Shown here: positions 1 through 6,116 of the stretch, piece by piece
Layout: each line of letters opens with the position of its first letter
How positions within the stretch are numbered: position 1 is the first letter of the stretch
Source: Nitrospinota bacterium
GTDB lineage: Bacteria > Nitrospinota > Nitrospinia > UBA9942
Assembly: GCA_016200365.1 (NCBI GenBank)
Contig: JACQEW010000227.1
Location: 1 to 15,802 of the forward strand
DNA: 15,802 bases
Direction: 5' to 3'
Notes under the pieces: model-generated
The model's input: only the letters and a program-made list of their open reading frames with translations
The model's database searches: none
Told to the model about the DNA's origin: nothing
Position numbers and translations under genes: made by a program

Positions 1-65
1 ATTATAGGAAGCACTATTTTCCAAAAAGGAGTTGTTTCAAACTAAAAAGATACTAAGAGTCTGTT

Positions 66-135
66 GGGGTTAGGTCTTGTATCTTGACATATGGTGCAAA
101 ATAGGAGGGGCGGGGGTCAAGTCTTGAAATATCAC
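66..135. repeat. Two diverged copies of a GGGGT-A-GTCTTG motif
   Basis: Two related 23-base stretches at 66-88 and 113-135 both fit the pattern GGGGT-A-GTCTTG followed by an AT-rich tail, with about 15 of 23 positions identical. They lie in non-coding DNA at the left edge, upstream of the first gene. Motifs like GTCAAGTCTTGAAATATCA are familiar from dispersed repeats near REP-associated (Y1-type) transposases in environmental bacteria. That link comes from memory, and no transposase is seen here. Confidence 0.4.
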
Positions 136-148
136 TTTTTGTATTTTT

Positions 149-178
149 TGATTGATTTTTCAGTGATTGATTTTTCAG
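149..178. repeat. Perfect 15-bp tandem duplication
   Basis: TGATTGATTTTTCAG occurs twice in a row (149-163 and 164-178), directly upstream of a TTGACA hexamer. The TTTTTCAGTTGACACCACC part recurs upstream of the next paralogous gene near 735-752, so this belongs to a duplicated promoter-gene module. Confidence 0.75.
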
Positions 179-207
179 TTGACACCACCACCCGACTTAA
201 ATTAGAC
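179..207 (+). promoter_or_regulatory. Candidate promoter of the first coiled-coil gene
   Basis: A perfect -35 hexamer TTGACA lies at 179-184. With a 17-base spacer the -10 would be 202-207, which matches the consensus poorly. The ATG is at 216, so a transcript from here would have almost no leader, and no Shine-Dalgarno is visible. The same arrangement precedes the paralogue at 778, which supports it being functional. Confidence 0.4.
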
Positions 208-215
208 TTTAAACC

Positions 216-662
216 ATGAAGAAGCTCTTTATCCCTTTATTCTTTTCTATTGCCCTTTTATCTTATTCTGCCGCCTTTGCAGTAGAAGTCGCCCCCCGTA
301 TTTCAGACAAGGAGATTATTGAAAAACTTGCAAAATTGGAAGAGGGACAGAATACAATAAGGGCAGAGATAAAGATAAATACAGAAGCTATAAAACAGTT
401 GAGAGAAGATATGAAACAAGATATAAAACAATTAAGGGAAGATAATGGAGTGGCTATAAACCAATTAAGAGAAGATATTCGTTGGATGTTTGGGACCCTT
501 GTTACTATTGCTGTTGTGGTGCTTGGTTTTATGCTTCGCATGCAGTGGCAGATGCACAGAAGACAGACCCAGATGGAGACAACCCTTGAAACACAAAAAG
601 ACGAGCTTTCCTTCCTGAAAAGCCTCATAGAAAAACTCCTTCCTCCAAGAGGTGTGTTGTAA
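216..662 (+). CDS. Hypothetical membrane protein with signal peptide and coiled coil (paralogue 1)
   Basis: Not a family I recognise. The 148-residue product starts with a clear signal peptide (basic MKK, hydrophobic core, probable cleavage after AFA near residue 22). A heptad-rich, charged segment (about 31-88) follows, containing three variants of a QLRED unit and probably forming a periplasmic coiled coil. One membrane helix (about 90-107) follows, then a basic stretch and a short helical tail ending in LLPPRGVL. The positive charges after the helix suggest a periplasmic N-domain and a cytoplasmic tail. The next gene is a clear paralogue: it shares APRISDKEIIEKL after the signal peptide, the coiled-coil/helix order and the same C-terminal motif. 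The start is the only ATG ahead of the signal peptide; no Shine-Dalgarno is seen. A structural or signalling-accessory role for the cyclase downstream is inference from position only. Confidence 0.75.
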   Translation: MKKLFIPLFFSIALLSYSAAFAVEVAPRISDKEIIEKLAKLEEGQNTIRAEIKINTEAIKQLREDMKQDIKQLREDNGVAINQLREDIRWMFGTLVTIAVVVLGFMLRMQWQMHRRQTQMETTLETQKDELSFLKSLIEKLLPPRGVL

Positions 663-742
663 TCTTATCGTAATCTTTTTCTTTTGTTCTTTATTCAGGG
701 AAGATAAGCTTGAAAAAGCGGGGAATTTTTCTTATTTTTCAG

Positions 743-771
743 TTGACACCACCCCTATCTTCAATTAGACT
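743..771 (+). promoter_or_regulatory. Candidate promoter of the second coiled-coil gene
   Basis: TTGACA at 743-748 sits 35 bases before the ATG at 778, inside a copy of the sequence found upstream of the first paralogue (TTTTTCAGTTGACACCACC, then an AATTAGACTTTA block). The -10 is weak in both copies. Conservation between the two copies could reflect recent duplication rather than function. Confidence 0.35.
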
Positions 772-777
772 TTAACC

Positions 778-1269
778 ATGAAGAGAATTATAATTAGCCT
801 TTATTTTGCATTCTGCATTCTATATCCTCATACTGCTGTCTTTGCAGTAGAGACTGCCCCTCGCATATCTGACAAGGAGATAATTGAAAAACTATCTGCA
901 CTTGATGCAAAGATTGATAGAGAAATAGCTAATGTTCGTGGCGATATTAAGGAATTAAGAGCAGAGATTAAGAGGTTGGACGAAGGACAGAAAGCCCTTC
1001 AACAGCAGATTAATGACCTGAAAGAATCAACCCGGCAGCAGATTAATGACCTGAGGGAATTAATAAAGTGGATGTTGGGACTTTTCATTTCAATTGCTCT
1101 TACTGTGATGGTGATTATGGGACGGATACTCTGGAATCAGCAGAAGAAACTGACACAGATAGATACCTCCCTTGAAGCACAGAAAGAGGAAATATCATTT
1201 ATAAAAACCCTCATAGAGAAACTCCAAACTCTCATAGAGAAACTCCTCCCTCCAAGAGGAGTTCTATGA
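778..1269 (+). CDS. Hypothetical membrane protein with signal peptide and coiled coil (paralogue 2)
   Basis: The 163-residue paralogue of the preceding gene is also of unknown function. It has a signal peptide (residues 1-23, cleavage after VFA), the shared APRISDKEIIEKL motif, and a charged coiled coil (about 38-93) with a repeated QQINDL unit. One membrane helix (about 98-117) and a cytoplasmic tail ending in LLPPRGVL follow. The tail holds a small internal duplication (LIEKLQT then LIEKLLP) absent from the first copy. Its length differs from paralogue 1 mainly in coiled-coil repeats, so the coiled coil seems free to change length. It ends 10 bases before the CHASE2-cyclase ATG, so the two are probably co-transcribed. 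It may help assemble or tune the cyclase, but only gene order supports this. Confidence 0.75.
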   Translation: MKRIIISLYFAFCILYPHTAVFAVETAPRISDKEIIEKLSALDAKIDREIANVRGDIKELRAEIKRLDEGQKALQQQINDLKESTRQQINDLRELIKWMLGLFISIALTVMVIMGRILWNQQKKLTQIDTSLEAQKEEISFIKTLIEKLQTLIEKLLPPRGVL

Positions 1270-1279
1270 TTGCAGGTTG

Positions 1280-3628
1280 ATGGATAGATTTAAAAAGCTT
1301 TTTACCCCGTTAGAAAAGGCTCCGTCCGCCAGGGCGGAGTTAGGAAAAAGAGAAAAATTATTTGGGAGGGGTTTAAAGCCCCTTCCAAATTTTCTAACGG
1401 GGTTTACTCCTACCGGTTATAAAATCGGATTCCTTATCACAATCCTTTCCCTTATCATCTACGGAATTGACATTCCATTTTTTCATATAATGGAACTAAA
1501 GGCTTATGACCTTCACTTTTTGTCCAGAGGGATAATCGAGCCAACGAATGAGGTTATTATAGTTGCCATAGATGAAAAGAGCCTCGACAGGTTTGGACGC
1601 TGGCCCTGGCCGAGAACGAGGATTGCAGAGCTTGTAGATAAACTTAAAGAATATGAGGCAAAGGTTGTTGCCTTTGATATAGTCTTTGCAGAGCCTGATG
1701 AGAGCTCTGGTATAAATGTAATAAGGGGTTTAAAGGATAGGCTTAAAGGCAAAGGTCGGGAGATAATATCCACCATCGAGACTGTAGAAAAAGAATCTGA
1801 TAATGATCTAAAACTGACATCATCACTAAAAAATAATCCATCGGTGATACTCGGTTATTTCTTTTTTACATCGCCGGAGGAGATAAAACACATTAAAAAG
1901 GGTCAGGGGTCAGGGGTCAAGGGTCAAGGATATATCAGATCTTCACGATATACATCAGTCCGTAATATCGAAAAAGGGGCTCCTGTTCCAGAATTATTAA
2001 ATGCCGTTGGTATTCAGGAAAATATTCCCGCAATCGCCGATGCAGCAGTAGATTCCGGCTATTTCAATATAGCCCCCGATGCCGATGGCACTGTCAGGTG
2101 GCTGCCTCTCGCTGTTAAATATAAAGACAATTTCTATCCCCATCTCTCTCTATCGGCTGTCCGTAAATACTTTGATTCGCCGCCCCTGATATTAAATGCC
2201 GCAGGATATGGGGTAGATTCGATAAATATTGGAAATCTGAATATACCTACAGATGAAAGGGGAAGACTTCTTATAAATTATCGCGGACATCAAAGGACAT
2301 TCCCCCATTACTCCTTTTCAGATGTAGTTGAAGGGGTAGTGCCTGCCGGTCTGTTTAAAGACAGGATTGTCCTCGTGGGTGCAACTGCAACAGGGATATA
2401 CGATATGAAGGTTACACCCTTTGGAGCCTCCTTCCCGGGGATTGAGATTCACGCAAATGTTATAGATAATATCCTGAGCCAGGATTTTATCCTTCGTCCT
2501 GACTGGGTGGCAGTCTTTGATATATCCATCCTTTTATTAAATGGAATATTACTTTCCATCGTCATACCTAAGATCAAACCGGTATACACTGCGATAATTA
2601 CAATAGCTCTTATCTGTTTTTATATAATCCTGAACAACTATATATTCAACAACTGGCATTTATGGCTGACAGAGGTATATCCTGTCTTTTCGATAATCCT
2701 TGTATCGGGCGGTGTAACCATCTTCCAGTTTATGACAGAGGAAAAGAAAAAGAGGGAGATAAGAAAGGCGTTTTCTCACTATGTTTCACCTTCCCTTGTA
2801 AATGAGATTGTTAAGGATCCAAAAAAGCTTATCCTCGGAGGCGAAGAAAAGAGGCTGACAGTCCTGTTTTCGGATATAAGGGGTTTTACAACCGTCTCAG
2901 AGACCTTAAAACCTGACGCCCTTGTAAAACTCATAAATGATTATCTTACGCCAATGACAGATATAGTATTGAAAAACGGCGGCACGATTGATAAGTATAT
3001 GGGTGATGCAATCATGGCATTCTGGGGCGCTCCTATATGGCAGGAAGATCATCAAACAAGGGCTTGCAGGACAGCACTGGAGATGCTCAAGAAACTTGCT
3101 GAATTGCAGGTTATATGGGAGAAGGCAGGTATACCAAAATTTGAGATAGGTGTCGGCATATCAACTGGAAGGGTAACTGTGGGCAACATGGGTTCTGATA
3201 TAAGGTTTGATTATACGATAATGGGAGATACTGTTAATCTCGGCTCCCGGCTTGAGGGTCTGAATAAGGAATACGGGACATTCATCATCGTTCCCAAATA
3301 TACTTATGAAGATGTGAAGGGTGATTTCATATTCAGACAGCTTGACTGGGTAAAGGTTAAAGGTAAGGATAGACCGATAAAGATATATGAGCTTATGGGA
3401 GAGAATAGTAACGGCAGCGGATTGAGAGGGATTGCAGAAAAATTTGAGTCAGGACTTAATTCATACATGGAAAGGGAATGGGACAAAGCTGAAGTGTATT
3501 TTCAAGATGTTATTAAAATCAAACCCAATGACAAACCATCGAGTGTCTTTATATCGAGGATTAAGGAGCTTCGCAAAACAGACCTGCCTTCAAACTGGGA
3601 CGGTGTGTATGTGATGACAAAGAAGTAA
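1280..3628 (+). CDS. CHASE2-domain class III adenylate cyclase
   Basis: A membrane-bound receptor cyclase that should make cAMP from ATP. Residue order: an N-terminal stretch encoded by a palindrome (about 8-42), a membrane helix (49-64), an extracytoplasmic CHASE2 sensor (about 70-405), three membrane helices (about 409-485), and a cytoplasmic cyclase domain (about 525-705). The key residues are present: metal-binding D532 (LFSDIRGFT) and D576 (MGDAIM), adenine-selecting K572 and the Thr of YTIMGD, and N653 and R657 of VNLGSR. The Lys/Thr pair favours ATP over GTP. The start is the ATG at 1280; a TTG sits directly before it. The only good purine-rich site, AGAGGAG at 1255-1261, is about 18 bases away, so translation may be coupled to the preceding gene. 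Oddities: repeat DNA inside the N-terminus and a heptamer repeat inside the sensor. The C-terminus (about 710-780) looks like a short TPR-type extension. Confidence 0.93.
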   Translation: MDRFKKLFTPLEKAPSARAELGKREKLFGRGLKPLPNFLTGFTPTGYKIGFLITILSLIIYGIDIPFFHIMELKAYDLHFLSRGIIEPTNEVIIVAIDEKSLDRFGRWPWPRTRIAELVDKLKEYEAKVVAFDIVFAEPDESSGINVIRGLKDRLKGKGREIISTIETVEKESDNDLKLTSSLKNNPSVILGYFFFTSPEEIKHIKKGQGSGVKGQGYIRSSRYTSVRNIEKGAPVPELLNAVGIQENIPAIADAAVDSGYFNIAPDADGTVRWLPLAVKYKDNFYPHLSLSAVRKYFDSPPLILNAAGYGVDSINIGNLNIPTDERGRLLINYRGHQRTFPHYSFSDVVEGVVPAGLFKDRIVLVGATATGIYDMKVTPFGASFPGIEIHANVIDNILSQDFILRPDWVAVFDISILLLNGILLSIVIPKIKPVYTAIITIALICFYIILNNYIFNNWHLWLTEVYPVFSIILVSGGVTIFQFMTEEKKKREIRKAFSHYVSPSLVNEIVKDPKKLILGGEEKRLTVLFSDIRGFTTVSETLKPDALVKLINDYLTPMTDIVLKNGGTIDKYMGDAIMAFWGAPIWQEDHQTRACRTALEMLKKLAELQVIWEKAGIPKFEIGVGISTGRVTVGNMGSDIRFDYTIMGDTVNLGSRLEGLNKEYGTFIIVPKYTYEDVKGDFIFRQLDWVKVKGKDRPIKIYELMGENSNGSGLRGIAEKFESGLNSYMEREWDKAEVYFQDVIKIKPNDKPSSVFISRIKELRKTDLPSNWDGVYVMTKK
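1304..1403. repeat. 100-bp palindromic element inside the cyclase reading frame
   Basis: Perfect 14-bp terminal inverted repeats, ACCCCGTTAGAAAA (1304-1317) and TTTTCTAACGGGGT (1390-1403), enclose two further hairpins. One is TCCGCC-AG-GGCGGA (1325-1338). The other is a stem of about 11 bp near 1360-1388 (TTTGGGAGGGG pairing with CCCCTTCCAAA). The element lies between the start codon and the first membrane helix of the cyclase and stays open in that frame, adding about 33 residues. The nested hairpins look like a MITE-like or RPE-like repeat. Confidence 0.85.
1900..1927. repeat. Heptanucleotide tandem repeat in the cyclase sensor domain
   Basis: Four consecutive 7-mers: GGGTCAG, GGGTCAG, GGGTCAA, GGGTCAA. 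They encode the low-complexity peptide GQGSGVKGQG around residues 207-217 of the CHASE2 domain. Since 7 is not a multiple of 3, gain or loss of one unit would shift the frame. Confidence 0.85.
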
Positions 3629-3639
3629 GCTTACTTCTT
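3620..3639. repeat. Perfect 20-bp palindrome holding both convergent stop codons
   Basis: AAGAAGTAAGCTTACTTCTT is its own reverse complement. It supplies the last two Lys codons and the TAA stop of the cyclase on the plus strand and of ktrA on the minus strand; the genes end two bases apart. It lacks a loop and a U-tract, so it is not a typical intrinsic terminator, though it may hinder converging transcription. Confidence 0.9.
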
Positions 3640-4290
3640 CTCCTTCTCTATCTTTTCCAGGTCCTCATTCTTCCCCATAATGATAAGACTGTCGCTGTCC
3701 TTTATGATAAAATCGGGAGAGGGAATGAAGTTTATTCTTTCGGGTATAAGCTCTTTTACCGCAATTATCTGCACGGTATATCTATTTCTCAGTTGAAGGT
3801 CGCGGATGGATTTTCCTATAAAATCATTTGACGGTGCAATCTCCACGATGCTATACCCTTCTGCCAGCGGCAGGTAGTCGAGGAGGTTCGGGGAGCTTAT
3901 ACTCCTCGAGACCTTTATTGCTATATCCTTTTCAGGAAATATTATCTCTGTGGCGCCTATGGTTCTCAATATCTTTCCGTGGTCCTCTGTAATCGCCTTT
4001 GCTACGATCTCTTTGACTCCCATCTCCTTTAAATAGAGCGTAACAAGGACGCTTGCATCGAGGCTTGTCCCCAGTCCTATAACTGCGACATCTGCATCCT
4101 GAACTCCAAGTGCCGTAAGGGTGTCCTTGTCTGTGGCATCCGCCACTACAGCCTGAGTCGAAAATTCCTTTATCTTCTGAACTATCTCTTTATTCTTGTC
4201 TATCGCTGTTACCTCATGCCCCTTTTCATACAGGGTCTTGGCAACATAAAAACCAAACATCCCCAATCCTATAACCACAAACCGTCGCAT
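3631..4290 (-). CDS. ktrA: KtrA/TrkA-type RCK potassium channel regulator
   Basis: Cytoplasmic gating ring subunit that binds nucleotide and controls KtrB. The 219-residue product has an RCK_N Rossmann domain: VVIGLGMFG gives the G8-x-G10-x-x-G13 loop, and D31 ends the second strand, a pattern suiting ATP/ADP or NAD(H). An RCK_C domain follows (about 135-215). This length is typical of KtrA and far shorter than the two-RCK TrkA of enterics. The reading frame stays open upstream to a GTG at 4380, but that extension only translates hexamer repeats (KVKVKVK, TYTYTYT). The ATG at 4290 is preferred because GGGGGG sits four bases upstream and the Rossmann strand begins at once. It follows ktrB by 97 bases and is probably co-transcribed. 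RCK_C domains of this class can bind c-di-AMP, but the sequence alone cannot show that. Confidence 0.93.
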   Translation of the reverse strand: MRRFVVIGLGMFGFYVAKTLYEKGHEVTAIDKNKEIVQKIKEFSTQAVVADATDKDTLTALGVQDADVAVIGLGTSLDASVLVTLYLKEMGVKEIVAKAITEDHGKILRTIGATEIIFPEKDIAIKVSRSISSPNLLDYLPLAEGYSIVEIAPSNDFIGKSIRDLQLRNRYTVQIIAVKELIPERINFIPSPDFIIKDSDSLIIMGKNEDLEKIEKEKK

Positions 4291-4304
4291 ATTACCCCCC
4301 AAAG

Positions 4305-4382
4305 AAGTGTAAGTGTAAGTGTAAGTGATAGACAAATAATTTTTTTCACTCACACCCTTCACTTTCACTTTCACTTTCACTT
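4305..4382 (-). repeat. Hexamer-repeat hairpin between ktrB and ktrA
   Basis: Four AAGTG blocks at 4305-4327 (period 6, spaced by T) face four CACTT blocks at 4360-4382 (also period 6, spaced by T). The arms pair over 20 of 23 positions, with a single mismatch after every five pairs, around a 32-base loop. The hairpin starts five bases after the ktrB stop and ends just before the ktrA ribosome site. It could act as an RNA stabiliser or processing site that sets the KtrB:KtrA ratio; that role is inferred. Confidence 0.7.
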
Positions 4383-4387
4383 TTGAA

Positions 4388-5746
4388 TTATCCTACCATC
4401 AAACTCTCCTCAGAGTAATGAAACCTCCCCTTTGCCTCTTCACGGCTGACTGCCATGGCTATTGTCAGGGGTCCCAGCCTCCCTATGAACATGACAATAC
4501 ATATAAGAATCTTGCCAATTTCAGTAAGTGTATTTGTCAGACCTGTTGACAGCCCCACGGTTCCAAAGGCTGAAACCACCTCAAACATGATTTCGATAAA
4601 AGCCCCTCTGCTCTCCTGATGAGGGATATTATAGAACTCAGTCATTGATAAGAGTATAGTAAAAAGAGTAACAATTGCAAAGGATATAGCGGCTATAGCT
4701 ATTGACCTTGACGCCACTTCTAAGGGTATAGTCCTGTTAAATATGCTTACATCCTCCCTTGCATGAAACCTTGACTTTATTATAGCAAATATAACCCCTG
4801 CCGTAGTAGTTTTTATGCCGCCGCCTGTGGAGCCGGGGGATGCGCCGATAAACATGAGCATTATTATAATAAAGAGAGTAGCGTTTGTAAGAGAGGCGAA
4901 ATCTACAGTATTGAACCCGGCGGTTCTGGCAGTGACAGATTGAAAAAGGGAACAGATAATCTGCTCGCCGACCCCCATATCTTTAAGGCAATTGTTTTTT
5001 TCCAGGGCGAAGAATATAATAGCTCCTCCTATCAAAAGTATTGCCGTTACTACCAGCGCCATCTTTGAGTGTAAAGATACCTGTCTTTTTAATTTCCCAT
5101 TTCTTTTGAAGGTAAGAGACTTTATTTCCTGAAGGGTAAAAAATCCCAGTCCCCCTGATATTATCAGGAAAATAATTATCAGGTTGACAGAAATGTCTCT
5201 TTGATACCTCATAAGGCTGTCGGGAAACAGCGAGAATCCTGCGTTGCAGAATGCGGCTACAGAATGGAATATGGATATGTATAATGCCGTGCCGATATTG
5301 TATTCAAAGCAGAAACGGAGGAACAATGCTGCGGCGCCTATTCCCTCTATCAATATTGTAAAAAAGAATATGTGCTTGAGGAGCGAATATATATCCCTGC
5401 CGGTGTAGGAAAATGACCCCTGCAGTATCAGTCTGTCCTGGGTGGAAATCTGCCCTTTCAGGATATATATGAAAATAGTGGAGAAGGTCATTATGCCGAG
5501 ACCGCCAAGCTGGACAAGCATCAACAGGACACCCTGCCCGAAAGAGCTCAAATCCTTGCCTACATCAACTACGGTAAGTCCTGTTACGCAGACAGCAGAG
5601 GTAGCCATGAAAAGGGAATCTATAAAAGAGAGATGCCCTTTTGTAGAGGAGACGGGAAGGAAGATGAGTATAGCGCCTATAACGATAAAGGATGCAAAAC
5701 TGATTATGACTATATGCGACGGGCGGAGCTTATAGAAATTCATCAT
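4388..5746 (-). CDS. ktrB: KtrB-type potassium channel/transporter subunit
   Basis: Membrane pore of a Trk/Ktr/HKT potassium uptake system; in Ktr systems uptake is often Na+-dependent. The 452-residue product matches KtrB length and has the four pore-loop repeats with their filter glycines: VTGL (G56), NAGF (G170), TAGF (G277) and TVGLS (G398). The intramembrane gate loop of the third repeat is seen as GASPGSTGGGIKTTT (about 301-315), and the conserved Arg in GRLGPLT is R423. Gene order ktrB-ktrA supports the assignment over TrkH, which is usually longer. Two ATG codons lie in tandem at 5746 and 5743 and no Shine-Dalgarno is visible. A promoter is placed so that transcription would begin at or next to the start codon. 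Confidence 0.93.
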   Translation of the reverse strand: MMNFYKLRPSHIVIISFASFIVIGAILIFLPVSSTKGHLSFIDSLFMATSAVCVTGLTVVDVGKDLSSFGQGVLLMLVQLGGLGIMTFSTIFIYILKGQISTQDRLILQGSFSYTGRDIYSLLKHIFFFTILIEGIGAAALFLRFCFEYNIGTALYISIFHSVAAFCNAGFSLFPDSLMRYQRDISVNLIIIFLIISGGLGFFTLQEIKSLTFKRNGKLKRQVSLHSKMALVVTAILLIGGAIIFFALEKNNCLKDMGVGEQIICSLFQSVTARTAGFNTVDFASLTNATLFIIIMLMFIGASPGSTGGGIKTTTAGVIFAIIKSRFHAREDVSIFNRTIPLEVASRSIAIAAISFAIVTLFTILLSMTEFYNIPHQESRGAFIEIMFEVVSAFGTVGLSTGLTNTLTEIGKILICIVMFIGRLGPLTIAMAVSREEAKGRFHYSEESLMVG

Positions 5747-5753
5747 GGAAAGA

Positions 5754-5782
5754 AGGATACAGGATAAACTCTATAGTGTCAA
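5754..5782 (-). promoter_or_regulatory. Probable ktrBA promoter, likely leaderless
   Basis: On the minus strand a perfect TTGACA (5782-5777) is followed after exactly 17 bases by TATCCT (5759-5754, 4 of 6 matches). The predicted start point falls at about 5747, next to the ATG at 5746, and there is no Shine-Dalgarno. A leaderless ktrBA mRNA is therefore likely. Confidence 0.5.
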
Positions 5783-5809
5783 TAATTTTAACCCAAAAAA
5801 TGCGTAACC

Positions 5810-5878
5810 AGAGGGCACAGAGGGATTTATTGAAAATAAAAGAAAAAATCACTTTTTTTCATTTTCTCTGTGCACTCT
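5810..5878. repeat. Intergenic inverted repeat A1 (AGAGGGCACAGAG type)
   Basis: Arms AGAGGGCACAGAG (5810-5822) and CTCTGTGCACTCT (5866-5878) pair at 12 of 13 positions. The A-rich then T-rich interior extends the stem with bulges. The region 5747-6116 has no gene; it holds this repeat, a second one at 5923-5987, a small palindrome at 6047-6071 and a promoter-like element. Confidence 0.7.
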
Positions 5879-5922
5879 TTTAGTGAAAGATGTTTGCCAC
5901 GATACAGTAGATTTTTAATGTA

Positions 5923-5987
5923 GAGGACACAGAGAAATACTTAAAAATTAAAGGGTTTTATACTTCTTACAAAACCTCTGTGTTCTC
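5923..5987. repeat. Intergenic inverted repeat A2 (CACAGAG type)
   Basis: GAGGACACAGAG (5923-5934) pairs with CTCTGTGTTCTC (5976-5987) with one wobble. The right side continues as another CTCTGTGG unit, so the arm is made of near-tandem CTCTGTG units. It is closely related to repeat A1 about 100 bases away. Confidence 0.7.
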
Positions 5988-6046
5988 TGTGGTTTTATTC
6001 GTGCATTATTCGGGAAGAATAAAACATATTGATTCATATCCACTCA

Positions 6047-6105
6047 ACATATAGAATACATTTCTATATGTGTTTAGTTGGTCTAACTTTTTCATATTCT
6101 ATAAT
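6047..6105 (+). promoter_or_regulatory. Palindrome plus -10 element before the first glycosyltransferase
   Basis: A 10-bp stem ACATATAGAA (6047-6056) and TTCTATATGT (6062-6071) with a 5-base loop lies just upstream of a perfect TATAAT at 6100-6105. The -35 region is weak (TTGGTC near 6078-6083). TATAAT ends 11 bases before the ATG at 6117, so the leader would be about five bases. The palindrome could be an operator; no regulator is identified. Confidence 0.4.
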
Positions 6106-6116
6106 ATTCCCCATTT

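Noticed and set aside
3304..3486. Minus-strand open frame within the CHASE2 cyclase gene
   Set aside because: It overlaps the conserved cyclase domain, has no homology I recognise and no ribosome site; it is an antisense shadow.
4291..4380. N-terminal extension of KtrA from the GTG at 4380
   Set aside because: It only translates hexamer repeats, and a better ribosome site precedes the ATG at 4290. It is kept as a possibility in the findings, not as the annotated start.
5747..5830. A c-di-AMP (ydaO-type) or other riboswitch before ktrB
   Set aside because: The predicted transcription start adjoins the ATG, leaving no room for a leader RNA, and no riboswitch motif is seen.
5807..5995. A CRISPR array
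   Set aside because: The repeats are inverted, few and diverged, with no regular spacers and no cas genes nearby.
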